The notes under the pieces are model-generated. The model searched no databases and was not told where the DNA came from. It worked only from the letters and a program-made list of their open reading frames with translations. This document shows positions 26,979-35,145 of a stretch of DNA of 64,000 bases, piece after piece. Every line of letters starts with the position of its first letter. The stretch's first letter is position 1. Made by a program: the position numbers and the translations under genes. The DNA is from Pseudolysinimonas sp051954455 (GTDB lineage: Bacteria > Actinomycetota > Actinomycetes > Actinomycetales > Microbacteriaceae), in assembly GCF_051954455.1 (NCBI RefSeq), contig NZ_JBQCHS010000012.1, positions 62,001 through 126,000 on the forward strand. Direction: 5' to 3'.

Positions 26979-28186
26979 GCCGTGGCGACCTTCTCCGCGA
27001 TCTTCGACAGCGGGGTCTGCAGCGACTGGACGATGCGGCTGAGGTTCGCCGCGTCGGCCGCGCGGACCTCGTCCGTGTAGATCCGGTACCCGCCGGGGAC
27101 GCTCGGGTCGCGGTAGGCGTCGAGCGCCGCGTTCACCTTGTCGAACTGCGCAGACACCTGCTTCGTCAGCCCGGCATCGATCTTCGCGAGCCCCGGCTGC
27201 AGGTAGGCGAACGCCTGCTGCGCCCCCTCGACGTTGGCGGCGAAGTCGCTGATGTCGGTGTGGCTGTAGAGCTCCTCCTCGCCGGTGATCTTGCCCGACT
27301 GGACCTCCTCGAGGAGGCCGGCGGCGCCGTTGGCGAGGTCCTCCGGCTTGTAGTCGATGCCCTTCGCGAGCTTCGCGAGCTGGGCGACATTCGTCACCAG
27401 ATCGGCGGCGTACTTCTTGGTCTGGTCGGTGATCCCGGTGGTCCAGAGGTCGCGCTCGATGGCGTGGAAGCCGCTCCAGCCGACCGCCGGGTCGAGGTTC
27501 GACGCGCGCATGTCGACGAGGTAGTCGAGGTTGCCCGCGTTGCTGGTCGGGTCGGCGCCCGGGAGCAGGAAGCCGTCGACGTCCGACTCCACCTTCTCGT
27601 AGAACGGCCGGGCGAGGGCGTACGCGCGCTGGGCGCCCGCGACGTCCCCGGCGTCGACGGCGGTCTGCAGCGAGCCGACCGCGGTCGTCATGTCGGCGAG
27701 CACGCCCGCGACGTAGTCGCGGTAGCCGTCGGTGCCCTTCTGCAGGATGCTCGAGATGCTGCCGGTCGGCGAGGCCGCGGCCTTGCCCGTGACGGTGAAG
27801 TCCTGCAGCTCCTTCTCGGCACCCGGGCAGTACACCTGGTAGGTGCCGCCGCCGAGTGTCAGGGTCAGCCGGGACGGCGTGAGGCCCGGGGCGAGGTTCT
27901 CCTTCTCGCCGATGATCTTCTGATCGCTGAGCAGCTCGATCTCGGTGATGGCCGTGGAGCTCTCGTTGGCGACCGTGAAGGTGACCGGGCCCGCCGCGGC
28001 GGTCGTGGCGTCGAGCTTGCAGGCGTCCGTGCCGCCGTCGCTCGTCAGCGTGACCTTCACCTGTGCGGCGCCGTTCTTCGACGTCGTCGCGCTGCCGGCC
28101 CCCGTGGTCGAGCAGCCGGACAGGAGGAGGGCGAAGGCGAGGGCGCCGGCTCCCGAGACGACCGCGAGGGTCTTAGTGGATCGCAT
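26975..28186 (-). CDS. efeO: Iron uptake lipoprotein EfeO (cupredoxin plus M75 domain)
   Basis: A 403-residue lipoprotein with lipobox LLSGC (C25). Next comes an N-terminal cupredoxin-like domain with the cysteine in DACKLD and a second in YCPGAEKE, then an imelysin/M75 domain with the metal-binding HxxE motif in GFHAIERDLW (near residue 245). The protein binds periplasmic-side iron and passes it to EfeU. It overlaps efeU by 14 bases at its start and efeB by 4 bases at its end, a tightly coupled U-O-B order. Confidence 0.94.
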   Translation of the reverse strand: MRSTKTLAVVSGAGALAFALLLSGCSTTGAGSATTSKNGAAQVKVTLTSDGGTDACKLDATTAAAGPVTFTVANESSTAITEIELLSDQKIIGEKENLAPGLTPSRLTLTLGGGTYQVYCPGAEKELQDFTVTGKAAASPTGSISSILQKGTDGYRDYVAGVLADMTTAVGSLQTAVDAGDVAGAQRAYALARPFYEKVESDVDGFLLPGADPTSNAGNLDYLVDMRASNLDPAVGWSGFHAIERDLWTTGITDQTKKYAADLVTNVAQLAKLAKGIDYKPEDLANGAAGLLEEVQSGKITGEEELYSHTDISDFAANVEGAQQAFAYLQPGLAKIDAGLTKQVSAQFDKVNAALDAYRDPSVPGGYRIYTDEVRAADAANLSRIVQSLQTPLSKIAEKVATA

Positions 28187-29726
28187 GTGCTTCTGTGCCG
28201 TTCTGTGCCGTGGGGGTGATGATGCGGGCGGGTCCGGCGGCCGGGGCGCCCTCGCGCCGGAGCCGGAGTCGGGAGCGCAGCGCGAAGGCCGCCAGGATGA
28301 GGGCCGCGACGACGAGCGCGGCGGGAAGCTGGACTCCCCAGAGCCGCTGCTCCGCCGCGGCGGCGGTGCGGGCGGCCTGCGCGTCGGCCGCGGCGGCGTC
28401 GGCGACCTGCCACGAGACCCCGCCCGCGACCGAGACGGTGCGCGGCGAGCGGAGGCCGCCGCCCGAGACGGTGACGAGGCGGGTCTGCTGCTGCCGCGCG
28501 TCGAGCAGGACGCCGTCGGCGAACGACACCGTGCGGGTCGTCGCCGCGTTCCAGGTCGCGGTGTAGGGGCCCGGAGCGCGCTGCGAGTCGATGCCGACGG
28601 GGATCCGCCCGCCGTTCGCGGTGGCGAGCTCGGCCGCAGTGATCGTGGCGGGGCCGTCGACGGGGTCGGTCGACTTTCGGCTCGCGGTGGTGATGCCGCC
28701 GCCGGCGGCCGCATCCGTCGAGTCGACGGTGAACCGCTCCGTCGTCCCGTCGCCCGTGGTCGCCACCACCCTGTCCCCGACGAGCCGGACCTGCCCGCCA
28801 CCCGCGAGGGCGAGCGGACGGTTCGCGGGCTGCAGGAGCGCGGGAGCGCCCGCTGCGGCGACGATCGCCACGACGGCAAGGCCCGCCGCGACGCCGAGCT
28901 GCAGCCGCGGCACGGTCCGACCGCTCGGGCGCCGGCGCTGCGGCCAGAACATGAACAGCGCCATGGGGATCAGGTACGCGAACCACCCAACGACCTCGAT
29001 GAGGCGCGGGTCGGCCGGGATGCCGAGCACGCCGGTGAGGAGGGCCGCCTGCACCGAGCCGTTCGGCGCGAGCCACGACAGGTCGATGGTGCGCTGCTGG
29101 CCGGCGACGATCCAACCGGCCTCGTGCGCCGTGTGCAACGTGCTGAGCACGAGACCGGCTGCGACCAGGAGGAGGAAGACGCCCGTGTAGCGGAAGAAGC
29201 GGCCGAGGTCGAGCTTGACGCCCCCCACGTAGATCCCCACGCCGATCGCTGCGGCGGCGAGGATGCCGAGCACGGCGCCCAGCCCGGCGAGCCCGGAGTC
29301 GGTGGAGGCCTGGAACGTGGCGAGCAGGAAGACGCTCGTCTCGAAGCCCTCCTTGAGCACCGCGAGGAAGGCCATGCCGGCGAGCGCCCAGGCGGTGCCC
29401 TCGCGCAGGGCGTCACCGGCCACCGCCTCAAGCTCCTTCTTCATGCCGCGCGCGTGATGCGCCATCCAGACGATCATCGTCGTCACGAAGAACACGGCGA
29501 CGAGGCCGATGATCGACTCCATGCCCTCCTGGGCGGCCTGGGGGAGCGACTGCTCGACGACGCGCAGGATCACGCCGACAGCCACGCTGAGGATGAGGGC
29601 GGCGCCGACTCCCACCCACATGGGGGCGAGTGAGCGCCCGTTGCGGCGCAGGAACGCGGCGATGATGCCGACGATCAGCGCCGCCTCCAGGCCTTCGCGG
29701 AGGCCGATGACGAGGGTCGCGAGCAC
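28173..29726 (-). CDS. efeU: Iron permease EfeU (FTR1 family) with extracytoplasmic C-terminal extension
   Basis: A 517-residue fusion-like protein. Residues 1 to about 270 form the FTR1/EfeU permease with seven helices and the two REGLE-type motifs: REGLEAAL (near residue 8) and KEGFETSVF (near residue 122), whose acidic residues carry iron. Unlike E. coli EfeU (about 276 residues), it continues for about 245 residues: a strand-rich soluble domain (LRSPRTVSVAGGVSWQVAD) and a final transmembrane helix near residues 470-490. The GTG start at 29726 comes directly before the first helix. It is controlled by the iron box at 29752. Confidence 0.92.
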   Translation of the reverse strand: MLATLVIGLREGLEAALIVGIIAAFLRRNGRSLAPMWVGVGAALILSVAVGVILRVVEQSLPQAAQEGMESIIGLVAVFFVTTMIVWMAHHARGMKKELEAVAGDALREGTAWALAGMAFLAVLKEGFETSVFLLATFQASTDSGLAGLGAVLGILAAAAIGVGIYVGGVKLDLGRFFRYTGVFLLLVAAGLVLSTLHTAHEAGWIVAGQQRTIDLSWLAPNGSVQAALLTGVLGIPADPRLIEVVGWFAYLIPMALFMFWPQRRRPSGRTVPRLQLGVAAGLAVVAIVAAAGAPALLQPANRPLALAGGGQVRLVGDRVVATTGDGTTERFTVDSTDAAAGGGITTASRKSTDPVDGPATITAAELATANGGRIPVGIDSQRAPGPYTATWNAATTRTVSFADGVLLDARQQQTRLVTVSGGGLRSPRTVSVAGGVSWQVADAAAADAQAARTAAAAEQRLWGVQLPAALVVAALILAAFALRSRLRLRREGAPAAGPARIITPTAQNGTEAHAIH

Positions 29727-29751
29727 GGGAGATGTCCAGAGGGTGAGGGGG

Positions 29752-29770
29752 TTCGGTAAGGCTATCCTTA
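29752..29770 (-). promoter_or_regulatory. DtxR/IdeR-type iron box upstream of efeUOB
   Basis: On the minus strand TAAGGATAGCCTTACCGAA matches 15 of 19 positions of the diphtheria-toxin-repressor consensus TTAGGTTAGCCTAACCTAA. Its core GGTAAGG ... CCTTACC (29755-29772) is a perfect inverted repeat. It lies about 26 bases before the efeU start and overlaps likely -10 hexamers (TAGCCT), so bound repressor would block transcription when iron is plentiful. Confidence 0.85.
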
Positions 29771-29822
29771 CCGCCGTTCGACTGTAGACCGCCGCGGCTA
29801 TCGTGTCCAGCGAGGAGGCGGC

Positions 29823-30215
29823 ATGAGCGAGACGGATCCGGTTGAGGACATCGAGCGGATGGGCCCGGGATCGACGGTGATCGCGAGCGTGTTCGCGCTC
29901 GTCATCGGCGGTGTCGTCGGCCTGCTCGCGACGTTCGCCCACGCGCAGTGGGCGCCGTGGGGCCTCGTCGCCGGTCTGGCGATCCTCGTGTGCCTCGTCG
30001 CGGGCTTCCGGCTCGTGTTCGCCAGCCGGATCGTCGCCGCGGCCGCGGCGGTCGGATTCGTGGTCGCCGGGGCGCTCCTCGCCCTTCCCGGAGCGGGGGC
30101 GCCGATCCTCCGCCTGGACGGGCCGGCGGGCTGGATCTGGGCCGTCGCGCCCGTCGTCCTGGCCGTCGTCGTGCTCGCGGTGCCGTGGCGGGGGAGGGCC
30201 TCCGCGCGCGCCTAG
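29823..30215 (+). CDS. Small membrane protein, unknown function
   Basis: A 130-residue protein with four hydrophobic segments (about residues 18-38, 45-63, 68-88 and 104-122). It ends 9 bases before fdxA, which has its own leaderless promoter. A GAGGAGG Shine-Dalgarno precedes the ATG. It starts divergently from efeU, about 50 bases from the iron box, so iron control is possible but not shown. I recognise no family. Confidence 0.65.
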   Translation: MSETDPVEDIERMGPGSTVIASVFALVIGGVVGLLATFAHAQWAPWGLVAGLAILVCLVAGFRLVFASRIVAAAAAVGFVVAGALLALPGAGAPILRLDGPAGWIWAVAPVVLAVVVLAVPWRGRASARA

Positions 30216-30224
30216 GATGGAATC

Positions 30225-30551
30225 GTGACGTACGTCATCGCCCTGCCCTGCGTCGATGTGAAGGACCGCGCCTGCATCGACGAATGCCCCGTCGACTGCA
30301 TCTACGAGGGCGATCGGATGCTCTACATCCACCCCGACGAGTGCGTCGACTGCGGTGCGTGCGAGCCGGTCTGCCCGGTCGAGGCGATCTTCTACGAGGA
30401 CGACCTCCCGGAGCAGTGGAAGGACTACTACACCGCCAATGTCGAGTTCTTCGACGAGGTCGGCATCGGCTCCCCGGGCGGCGCCGCCAAGGTCGGCGTG
30501 ATCGCCGGTGACCACCCCGTCGTGAAGGCCGTCCCGCCTCAGGGTCACTGA
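30225..30551 (+). CDS. fdxA: Seven-iron ferredoxin
   Basis: A 108-residue [3Fe-4S][4Fe-4S] ferredoxin. The first site reads CVDVKDRACIDECPVDC (three cysteines for the 3Fe cluster plus one for the other), the second CVDCGACEPVCPVEA with the CxxCxxCxxxCP motif. The extra C-terminal region (EQWKDYYTANVEFFDEVG) is typical of actinobacterial FdxA. It carries electrons to cytochrome P450s and other reductases. The GTG start follows TAGGAT (30213-30218) by 6 bases. dapC begins 4 bases after its stop, the pairing known from other actinobacteria. Confidence 0.96.
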   Translation: MTYVIALPCVDVKDRACIDECPVDCIYEGDRMLYIHPDECVDCGACEPVCPVEAIFYEDDLPEQWKDYYTANVEFFDEVGIGSPGGAAKVGVIAGDHPVVKAVPPQGH

Positions 30552-30555
30552 GGCC

Positions 30556-31662
30556 GTGGCGCTCGCCCTCCCCGACTTCCCGTGGGACCGGCTGGTCCCG
30601 TTCCGCGAGCGCGCCGCGCAGCATCCGGATGGCGTCGTCGACCTCGCGGTCGGATCGCCCGTCGACCCGACGCCGGAGCTTGTGCGCCGCGCCCTCGCCG
30701 AGGCCACCGACGCCCCGGCCTACCCGCAGACCTCCGGCACCCCGGAGTTGCGGCAGGCGATCGCCGACTGGTACGGCCGACGTCGTGGCGTGAGCCTCGA
30801 GCCGCGCAACACGCTCCCGACCATCGGCTCGAAGGAGCTCGTGGCCATGCTGCCGACGCTGCTCGGCGTCGGCGCGGGCGACGTCGTCGTGCACCCGACG
30901 CGGGCCTACCCGACCTACGAGGTGGGCGCGCGGATCGCGGGGGCGACCCCGGTGGCGGCCGACGACCCCGACGAGTGGCCGACGGGCACGCGCCTGGTCT
31001 GGCTCAACTCGCCGCGCAACCCCGACGGGCAGGTGCTCGACGTCGCGTTCCTGCGCCGGGCGGTCGCCCGCGCGCGCGAGATCGGCGCCGTCATCGCGAA
31101 CGACGAGTGCTACGCCGAGCTGAACTGGGCCGACGACCGGCCGGCTCCCTCGATCCTCGACCCCGAGGTGATCGGCGACAGCCGTCGCCTCACGCTCTCG
31201 GTGTACTCGCTCTCCAAGCAGTCGAACCTCGCCGGCTACCGCGCCGCGTTCGTCGCGGGCTGCGGCGACCTGATCGCCGAGCTGCTCGAGGTGCGCAAGC
31301 ACGCGGGGCTCATCCCGCCGCTGCCCGTGCAGCGTGCCATGACCGCCGCGCTCTCCCCGGAGGGCGACGCCGACGTCGCGGCGCAGAAGGAGCGCTATCG
31401 CGCCCGTCGGGCGACGCTGCTGCCGGCTCTCGCGCGCGCGGGCTTCCGCATCGACGAGAGCACGGCCGGGCTCTACCTCTGGGCGACCCGCGGCGAGGAC
31501 TCCTGGGCGAGCGTCGACCGGCTCGCCGGGCTGGGCATCGTGGTCGCCCCCGGCGCCTTCTACGGCGAGGCCGGGCGCGAGCACGTGCGGATCGCTCTCA
31601 CGGCCGCCGATGAGCGGATCGCGGCCGCCGCCGCCCGGCTGGAGGCTTCCTCCAACCCCTGA
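30556..31662 (+). CDS. dapC: Succinyldiaminopimelate transaminase
   Basis: A 368-residue class I/II aminotransferase. The pyridoxal phosphate lysine is K221 in SLSKQSNLAGYR, and the cofactor and substrate side includes NSPRNPDG and ANDECYAEL. DapC makes N-succinyl-LL-2,6-diaminopimelate from its keto form with glutamate as donor, in the lysine and peptidoglycan-precursor pathway. The pairing with fdxA and the nearby dapD and dapE support this over other aminotransferase roles. The GTG start is 4 bases after the fdxA stop, so both share a transcript. Confidence 0.92.
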   Translation: MALALPDFPWDRLVPFRERAAQHPDGVVDLAVGSPVDPTPELVRRALAEATDAPAYPQTSGTPELRQAIADWYGRRRGVSLEPRNTLPTIGSKELVAMLPTLLGVGAGDVVVHPTRAYPTYEVGARIAGATPVAADDPDEWPTGTRLVWLNSPRNPDGQVLDVAFLRRAVARAREIGAVIANDECYAELNWADDRPAPSILDPEVIGDSRRLTLSVYSLSKQSNLAGYRAAFVAGCGDLIAELLEVRKHAGLIPPLPVQRAMTAALSPEGDADVAAQKERYRARRATLLPALARAGFRIDESTAGLYLWATRGEDSWASVDRLAGLGIVVAPGAFYGEAGREHVRIALTAADERIAAAAARLEASSNP

Positions 31663-31716
31663 TCGTCGTCCTTGGCGAGGTCAACGATGGTCGCGACAGC
31701 GCCCTAGGCTGTAAAC

Positions 31717-33012
31717 GTGAGCGACACCGGAGCCTCCGACAAGGTCACGTTCTCCCACGAGGAGACCCGGGCCGACTTCCCCATCATCCCCGCTGTCGAC
31801 GGCAAGAGCGCCGCCGACGGGTCCGCCTTCACCAGGCAGACCGGGCTGACCTTCTACGACCCCGGGTTCGTCAACACCGCGGCGACGAAGAGCGCGATCA
31901 CCTACATCGACGGCGACGCGGGCATCCTGCGCTACCGCGGCTACGACATCGCCGACCTGGCGCAGAACTCGACGTACCTCGAGGTCGCCTGGCTCCTGAT
32001 CTACGGGGAGCTGCCGAGCGCCTCCGAGCTCGCGGAGTTCGACGAGAAGATCCGCCGGCACACGCTCCTCCACGAGGACCTCAAGCAGTTCTTCTCGGCG
32101 CTGCCGCACACGGCGCACCCGATGTCGGTGCTGTCGGCGGCGGTCTCGGCCCTGTCCACCTACTACGAGGACTCCCTCGACCCGCACGACCCCGATGCGG
32201 TCGAGATCTCCACGATCCGACTGCTCGCCAAGCTCCCCGTCATCGCGGCGTACGCGCACAAGAAGGCGCTGGGGCAGGCGTTCCTCTACCCGGACAACTC
32301 GCTGTCCTTCGTCGAGAACTTCCTCAAGCTGAACTTCGGCACCTACGCCGAGGAGTACGAGATCAACCCCGTGCTCGTGAAGGCGCTCGACCGGCTGCTG
32401 ATCCTCCATGAGGACCACGAGCAGAACGCGTCGACCTCGACCGTGCGGCTCGTCGGGTCGACGGAGGCGAATATCTTCGCGTCGATCTCGGCCGGTATCC
32501 ACGCGCTCTCCGGGCCGCTGCACGGCGGTGCGAACGAGGCCGTGCTGAAGATGCTCGCGGAGATCCGCGACTCTGGCGAGGGCGTGCAGAAGTTCATCGA
32601 CCGGGTGAAGAACAAGGAGCGCGGGGTAAAGCTCATGGGCTTCGGGCACCGTGTCTACAAGAACTTCGACCCGCGCGCGAAGCTCGTCAAGGAGAGCGCC
32701 GACGAGGTCCTCAAGGACCTGGGCGTCAGCGACCCGCTGCTCGACATCGCGAAGGAGCTCGAGGAGACGGCGCTTGCCGACTCCTACTTCGTCGACCGCA
32801 AGCTCTATCCGAACGTCGACTTCTACACCGGCGTCATCTACAAGGCGATGGGCTTCCCGATGCGGACCTTCACGGTGCTGTTCGCGATCGGCCGCCTGCC
32901 CGGTTGGATCGCGCAGTGGCGCGAGGCGAACGACGACCCGTCCACGAAGATCGGCCGTCCCCAGCAGGTCTACACGGGCCCCGCCGCCCGCCCCTGGCCC
33001 ACCACCCGCTGA
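31717..33012 (+). CDS. gltA: Citrate synthase (type II, hexameric)
   Basis: A 431-residue citrate synthase that joins oxaloacetate and acetyl-CoA at the entry of the TCA cycle. The catalytic residues lie in HEDHEQNAST, GPLHGGANE and NVDFYTGV, and GFGHRVYKN is the substrate arginine/histidine region. The N-terminal domain with RQTGLTFYDPGF is that of the long, NADH-sensitive bacterial type. The GTG start follows TAGGCT (31705-31710) by 6 bases. It is monocistronic; a 22-bp palindrome follows the stop. Confidence 0.97.
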   Translation: MSDTGASDKVTFSHEETRADFPIIPAVDGKSAADGSAFTRQTGLTFYDPGFVNTAATKSAITYIDGDAGILRYRGYDIADLAQNSTYLEVAWLLIYGELPSASELAEFDEKIRRHTLLHEDLKQFFSALPHTAHPMSVLSAAVSALSTYYEDSLDPHDPDAVEISTIRLLAKLPVIAAYAHKKALGQAFLYPDNSLSFVENFLKLNFGTYAEEYEINPVLVKALDRLLILHEDHEQNASTSTVRLVGSTEANIFASISAGIHALSGPLHGGANEAVLKMLAEIRDSGEGVQKFIDRVKNKERGVKLMGFGHRVYKNFDPRAKLVKESADEVLKDLGVSDPLLDIAKELEETALADSYFVDRKLYPNVDFYTGVIYKAMGFPMRTFTVLFAIGRLPGWIAQWREANDDPSTKIGRPQQVYTGPAARPWPTTR

Positions 33013-33040
33013 CGCGCCTCCCCTTCCGCCCGCACCGTCA

Positions 33041-33062
33041 CCGGTGCGACTAGTCGCACCGG
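33041..33062. repeat. 22-bp perfect palindrome after the citrate synthase gene
   Basis: CCGGTGCGACT (33041-33051) is directly followed by its reverse complement, giving an 11+11 bp perfect palindrome without a loop. Weaker flanking symmetry (GTCA before, TGAC after) extends it. It lies 29 bases after the gltA stop and 128 bases before the next gene. It could be a terminator-like cruciform or an operator for a dimeric regulator. I see nothing else in the gap 33063-33189. Confidence 0.65.
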
Positions 33063-33189
33063 CGCTGACATTTCGGCGGCGACATGCAACGGGATCGAGC
33101 GCTCGTCCACAGACGGACGGTGCTGCGAGCCCTCCTCCGCCACCGGCCCGACGACCGGCAGACGCTTCGGCCGCGGGCATCATCGCCGG

Positions 33190-34131
33190 ATGCCGTCGAT
33201 CGTCATTCCCGACCGGGACCTCGTCCTCACGTCGCGCCTCACACTGCCGGGGGAGCGGTCCGCCTTCTACCGCGCCGCGTCACGGGGTGCGTGGATTCGA
33301 GTGCGGCCCGGCATCTACATCGAGTCCGCGGCCTGGCGGGGGCTGGACTCCGAGGCTCGACACCTGGCGCGAGCGCGCGCGGCTGCGACTCTCGACCCGG
33401 GCGCGATCTTCTCCCACCTGACGGCTGCGCTTCTCTGGGGTCTCCCGCTGGTGGACGTGCCGCAGGCGCCGCAGACGATCGTGCGGCCGACGACCGGGGG
33501 TCGTTCGTCGCAATCGACGACGCGCTTCGGTGTTCGGAGTCGGAATGACCCCGTAGAGCTCGACGGCTTGTGGGTCACACCGCTCGTCGAGACGATCGTG
33601 AACGTCGCCGACCGATTCGACGCGGCGGTGTCGATCCCCGTGATCGACGCTGCGCTGGGTGGTCGCGCCCGGGACTCGGCTGCCGTGCGGCCGGACGACC
33701 TGGCCGCCGTTCCGGTGCAACATGCACCCCGACGAGTCGGATTCGCGCTCGGATTCGGGGACGGTCGCGCGGAGTCGGTCGGCGAATCGCTGAGCCGGCT
33801 CGCGATCCACCGCGTGGGCCTGGCGGCGCCCGTATTGCAGGCGCGCTTCGACGACGATCGCGGCCTCGTCGGGTTCGCCGACTTCTGGTGGCCGGATTCG
33901 GGTGTGATCGGGGAGTTCGACGGTCTGGGGAAGTACCGGCGAGACCTGGCCGGACGCGGACGTCCACCCGAGGAGATCGTGATCGCTGAGAAGCGTCGCG
34001 AAGACCGGATGCGAGCGCTCGGCCCGCGCGTCGTCCGATGGGGCTGGGCGACGGCGCGATCCGTTCCGGACCTGCGCCGGCTTCTGATGGGCGCGGGAGT
34101 GCGCGCCGATTCGTCGCGTCCGCGTCGGTGA
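33190..34131 (+). CDS. AbiEi-like antitoxin-domain protein with endonuclease-like C-terminus
   Basis: A 313-residue protein. The N-terminal part (about residues 10-100) reads like the AbiEi/type IV antitoxin winged-helix domain, with GAWIRVRPGIYIE and HLTAALLWGLPL. The C-terminal part has VGFADFWWPDSGVIGEFDGLGKY followed by AEKRREDRMRALGPRVVRWGW, the Asp...Glu-x-Asp pattern of a restriction-endonuclease-like fold (DUF559-like). Multiple copies of such genes are common in Microbacteriaceae. No toxin (AbiEii) gene lies beside it. Base composition is a little less GC-rich than its neighbours, suggesting later arrival. The ATG follows CATCAT by 6 bases. Confidence 0.72.
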   Translation: MPSIVIPDRDLVLTSRLTLPGERSAFYRAASRGAWIRVRPGIYIESAAWRGLDSEARHLARARAAATLDPGAIFSHLTAALLWGLPLVDVPQAPQTIVRPTTGGRSSQSTTRFGVRSRNDPVELDGLWVTPLVETIVNVADRFDAAVSIPVIDAALGGRARDSAAVRPDDLAAVPVQHAPRRVGFALGFGDGRAESVGESLSRLAIHRVGLAAPVLQARFDDDRGLVGFADFWWPDSGVIGEFDGLGKYRRDLAGRGRPPEEIVIAEKRREDRMRALGPRVVRWGWATARSVPDLRRLLMGAGVRADSSRPRR

Positions 34132-34169
34132 GTGCCGCCGCGCGTGCGACAAATGGCAGCGGAGCGGGG

Positions 34170-34191
34170 GAGGGACGGGACCGCGTCCCTC
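34170..34191. terminator. Bidirectional terminator hairpin
   Basis: GAGGGACG (34170-34177) pairs with CGTCCCTC (34184-34191) around a 6-base loop, in the 64-base gap between the convergent nuclease-like gene and dapD. No U tract is present on either strand. Confidence 0.5.
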
Positions 34192-34195
34192 GGGG

Positions 34196-35113
34196 TTACG
34201 GGTGGAGGGACGGGTTGAGCGCGACGCGGCCGCCGGTGCGGGGGAGGGCCTCCACGGCGCCGGTCGTCGAGTTGCGGCGGAGGAGGAGGCCGGGAACGCC
34301 ACTCAGCTCGAGCGCCTTCACGACGCGCGGCTCGCCGTCGCCGAGCACGGTCACGCGCGTGCCGGCGGTCACGTAGAGGCCGGCCTCCACGATCCCATCG
34401 TCGCCGATCGAGATTCCCACGCCGGAGTTCGCCCCGAGCAGCACCCGCTGGCCGATCACGATCCGCTGCGTTCCGCCGCCCGACAGGGTGCCCATGATGG
34501 AGGCGCCGCCGCCGACGTCGGAGCCCTCGCCGACGACGACGCCGGCGGAGATCCGTCCCTCGACCATCGAGGTCCCGAGCGTGCCGGCGTTGAAGTGGAC
34601 GAAGCCCTCCTGCATCACCGTCGTGCCCGGTGCGAGGTGCGCCCCGAGCCGCACGCGTGAGGCATCCGCGATGCGCACCCGCTCCGGGACGACGTAGTCG
34701 AGCAGGAACGGGATCCGGTCGTAGCCCTTCGCGGTCACGCCGGCCCGCTGCAGGGCGCGCCGCCGCGCCGCGAACGTCGCCGGGAGCACGGGGCCGGTGT
34801 TCGTCCAGACGACGATCGGCAGGTGGCCCATCAGCCCGTCGAGGTTGACCCCGTTCGGCCGCACGAGCAGGTGCGAGAGCAGGTGCAGTCGGAGGTAGGC
34901 GTCGGCGGTCGAGATCGACGCCTCATCGGTGTCGACGGACATCGTGATCGGCTCGATCCGCACGTCACGGAGCTCGTCGGGCCCGGTCTCGGCCGCGAGG
35001 TCGTCGGGGAACGCGTCCGGCGCGCCCCCGAGGCGCGGGGCCGGGTACCAGGCGTCGAGCACGGTGCCATCGGACGCGACGGTGGCGAGGCCGTGGCCCC
35101 AGGCGGCGGTCAT
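34196..35113 (-). CDS. dapD: Tetrahydrodipicolinate N-succinyltransferase
   Basis: A 305-residue DapD of the actinobacterial type. It moves succinate from succinyl-CoA to tetrahydrodipicolinate, the committed step of the succinylase branch for lysine and meso-diaminopimelate. A left-handed beta-helix is visible as hexapeptide-like repeats (VRLGAHLAPGTTVMQEGFVHFNAG to ANSGVGISIGDDGIVEAG), with the long N-terminal domain of the actinobacterial form. The ATG follows TAACCT (35120-35125, minus strand) by 6 bases. It is divergent from dapE, with the two promoters only 8 bases apart. Confidence 0.94.
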   Translation of the reverse strand: MTAAWGHGLATVASDGTVLDAWYPAPRLGGAPDAFPDDLAAETGPDELRDVRIEPITMSVDTDEASISTADAYLRLHLLSHLLVRPNGVNLDGLMGHLPIVVWTNTGPVLPATFAARRRALQRAGVTAKGYDRIPFLLDYVVPERVRIADASRVRLGAHLAPGTTVMQEGFVHFNAGTLGTSMVEGRISAGVVVGEGSDVGGGASIMGTLSGGGTQRIVIGQRVLLGANSGVGISIGDDGIVEAGLYVTAGTRVTVLGDGEPRVVKALELSGVPGLLLRRNSTTGAVEALPRTGGRVALNPSLHP

Positions 35114-35145
35114 GGGGCCAGGTTAGCCGGGATAGCATGACGGCC

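Noticed and set aside
33063..33189. Possible small gene between the palindrome and the nuclease-like gene
   Set aside because: Open frames here lack start signals and overlap the next gene out of frame; nothing supports a product.
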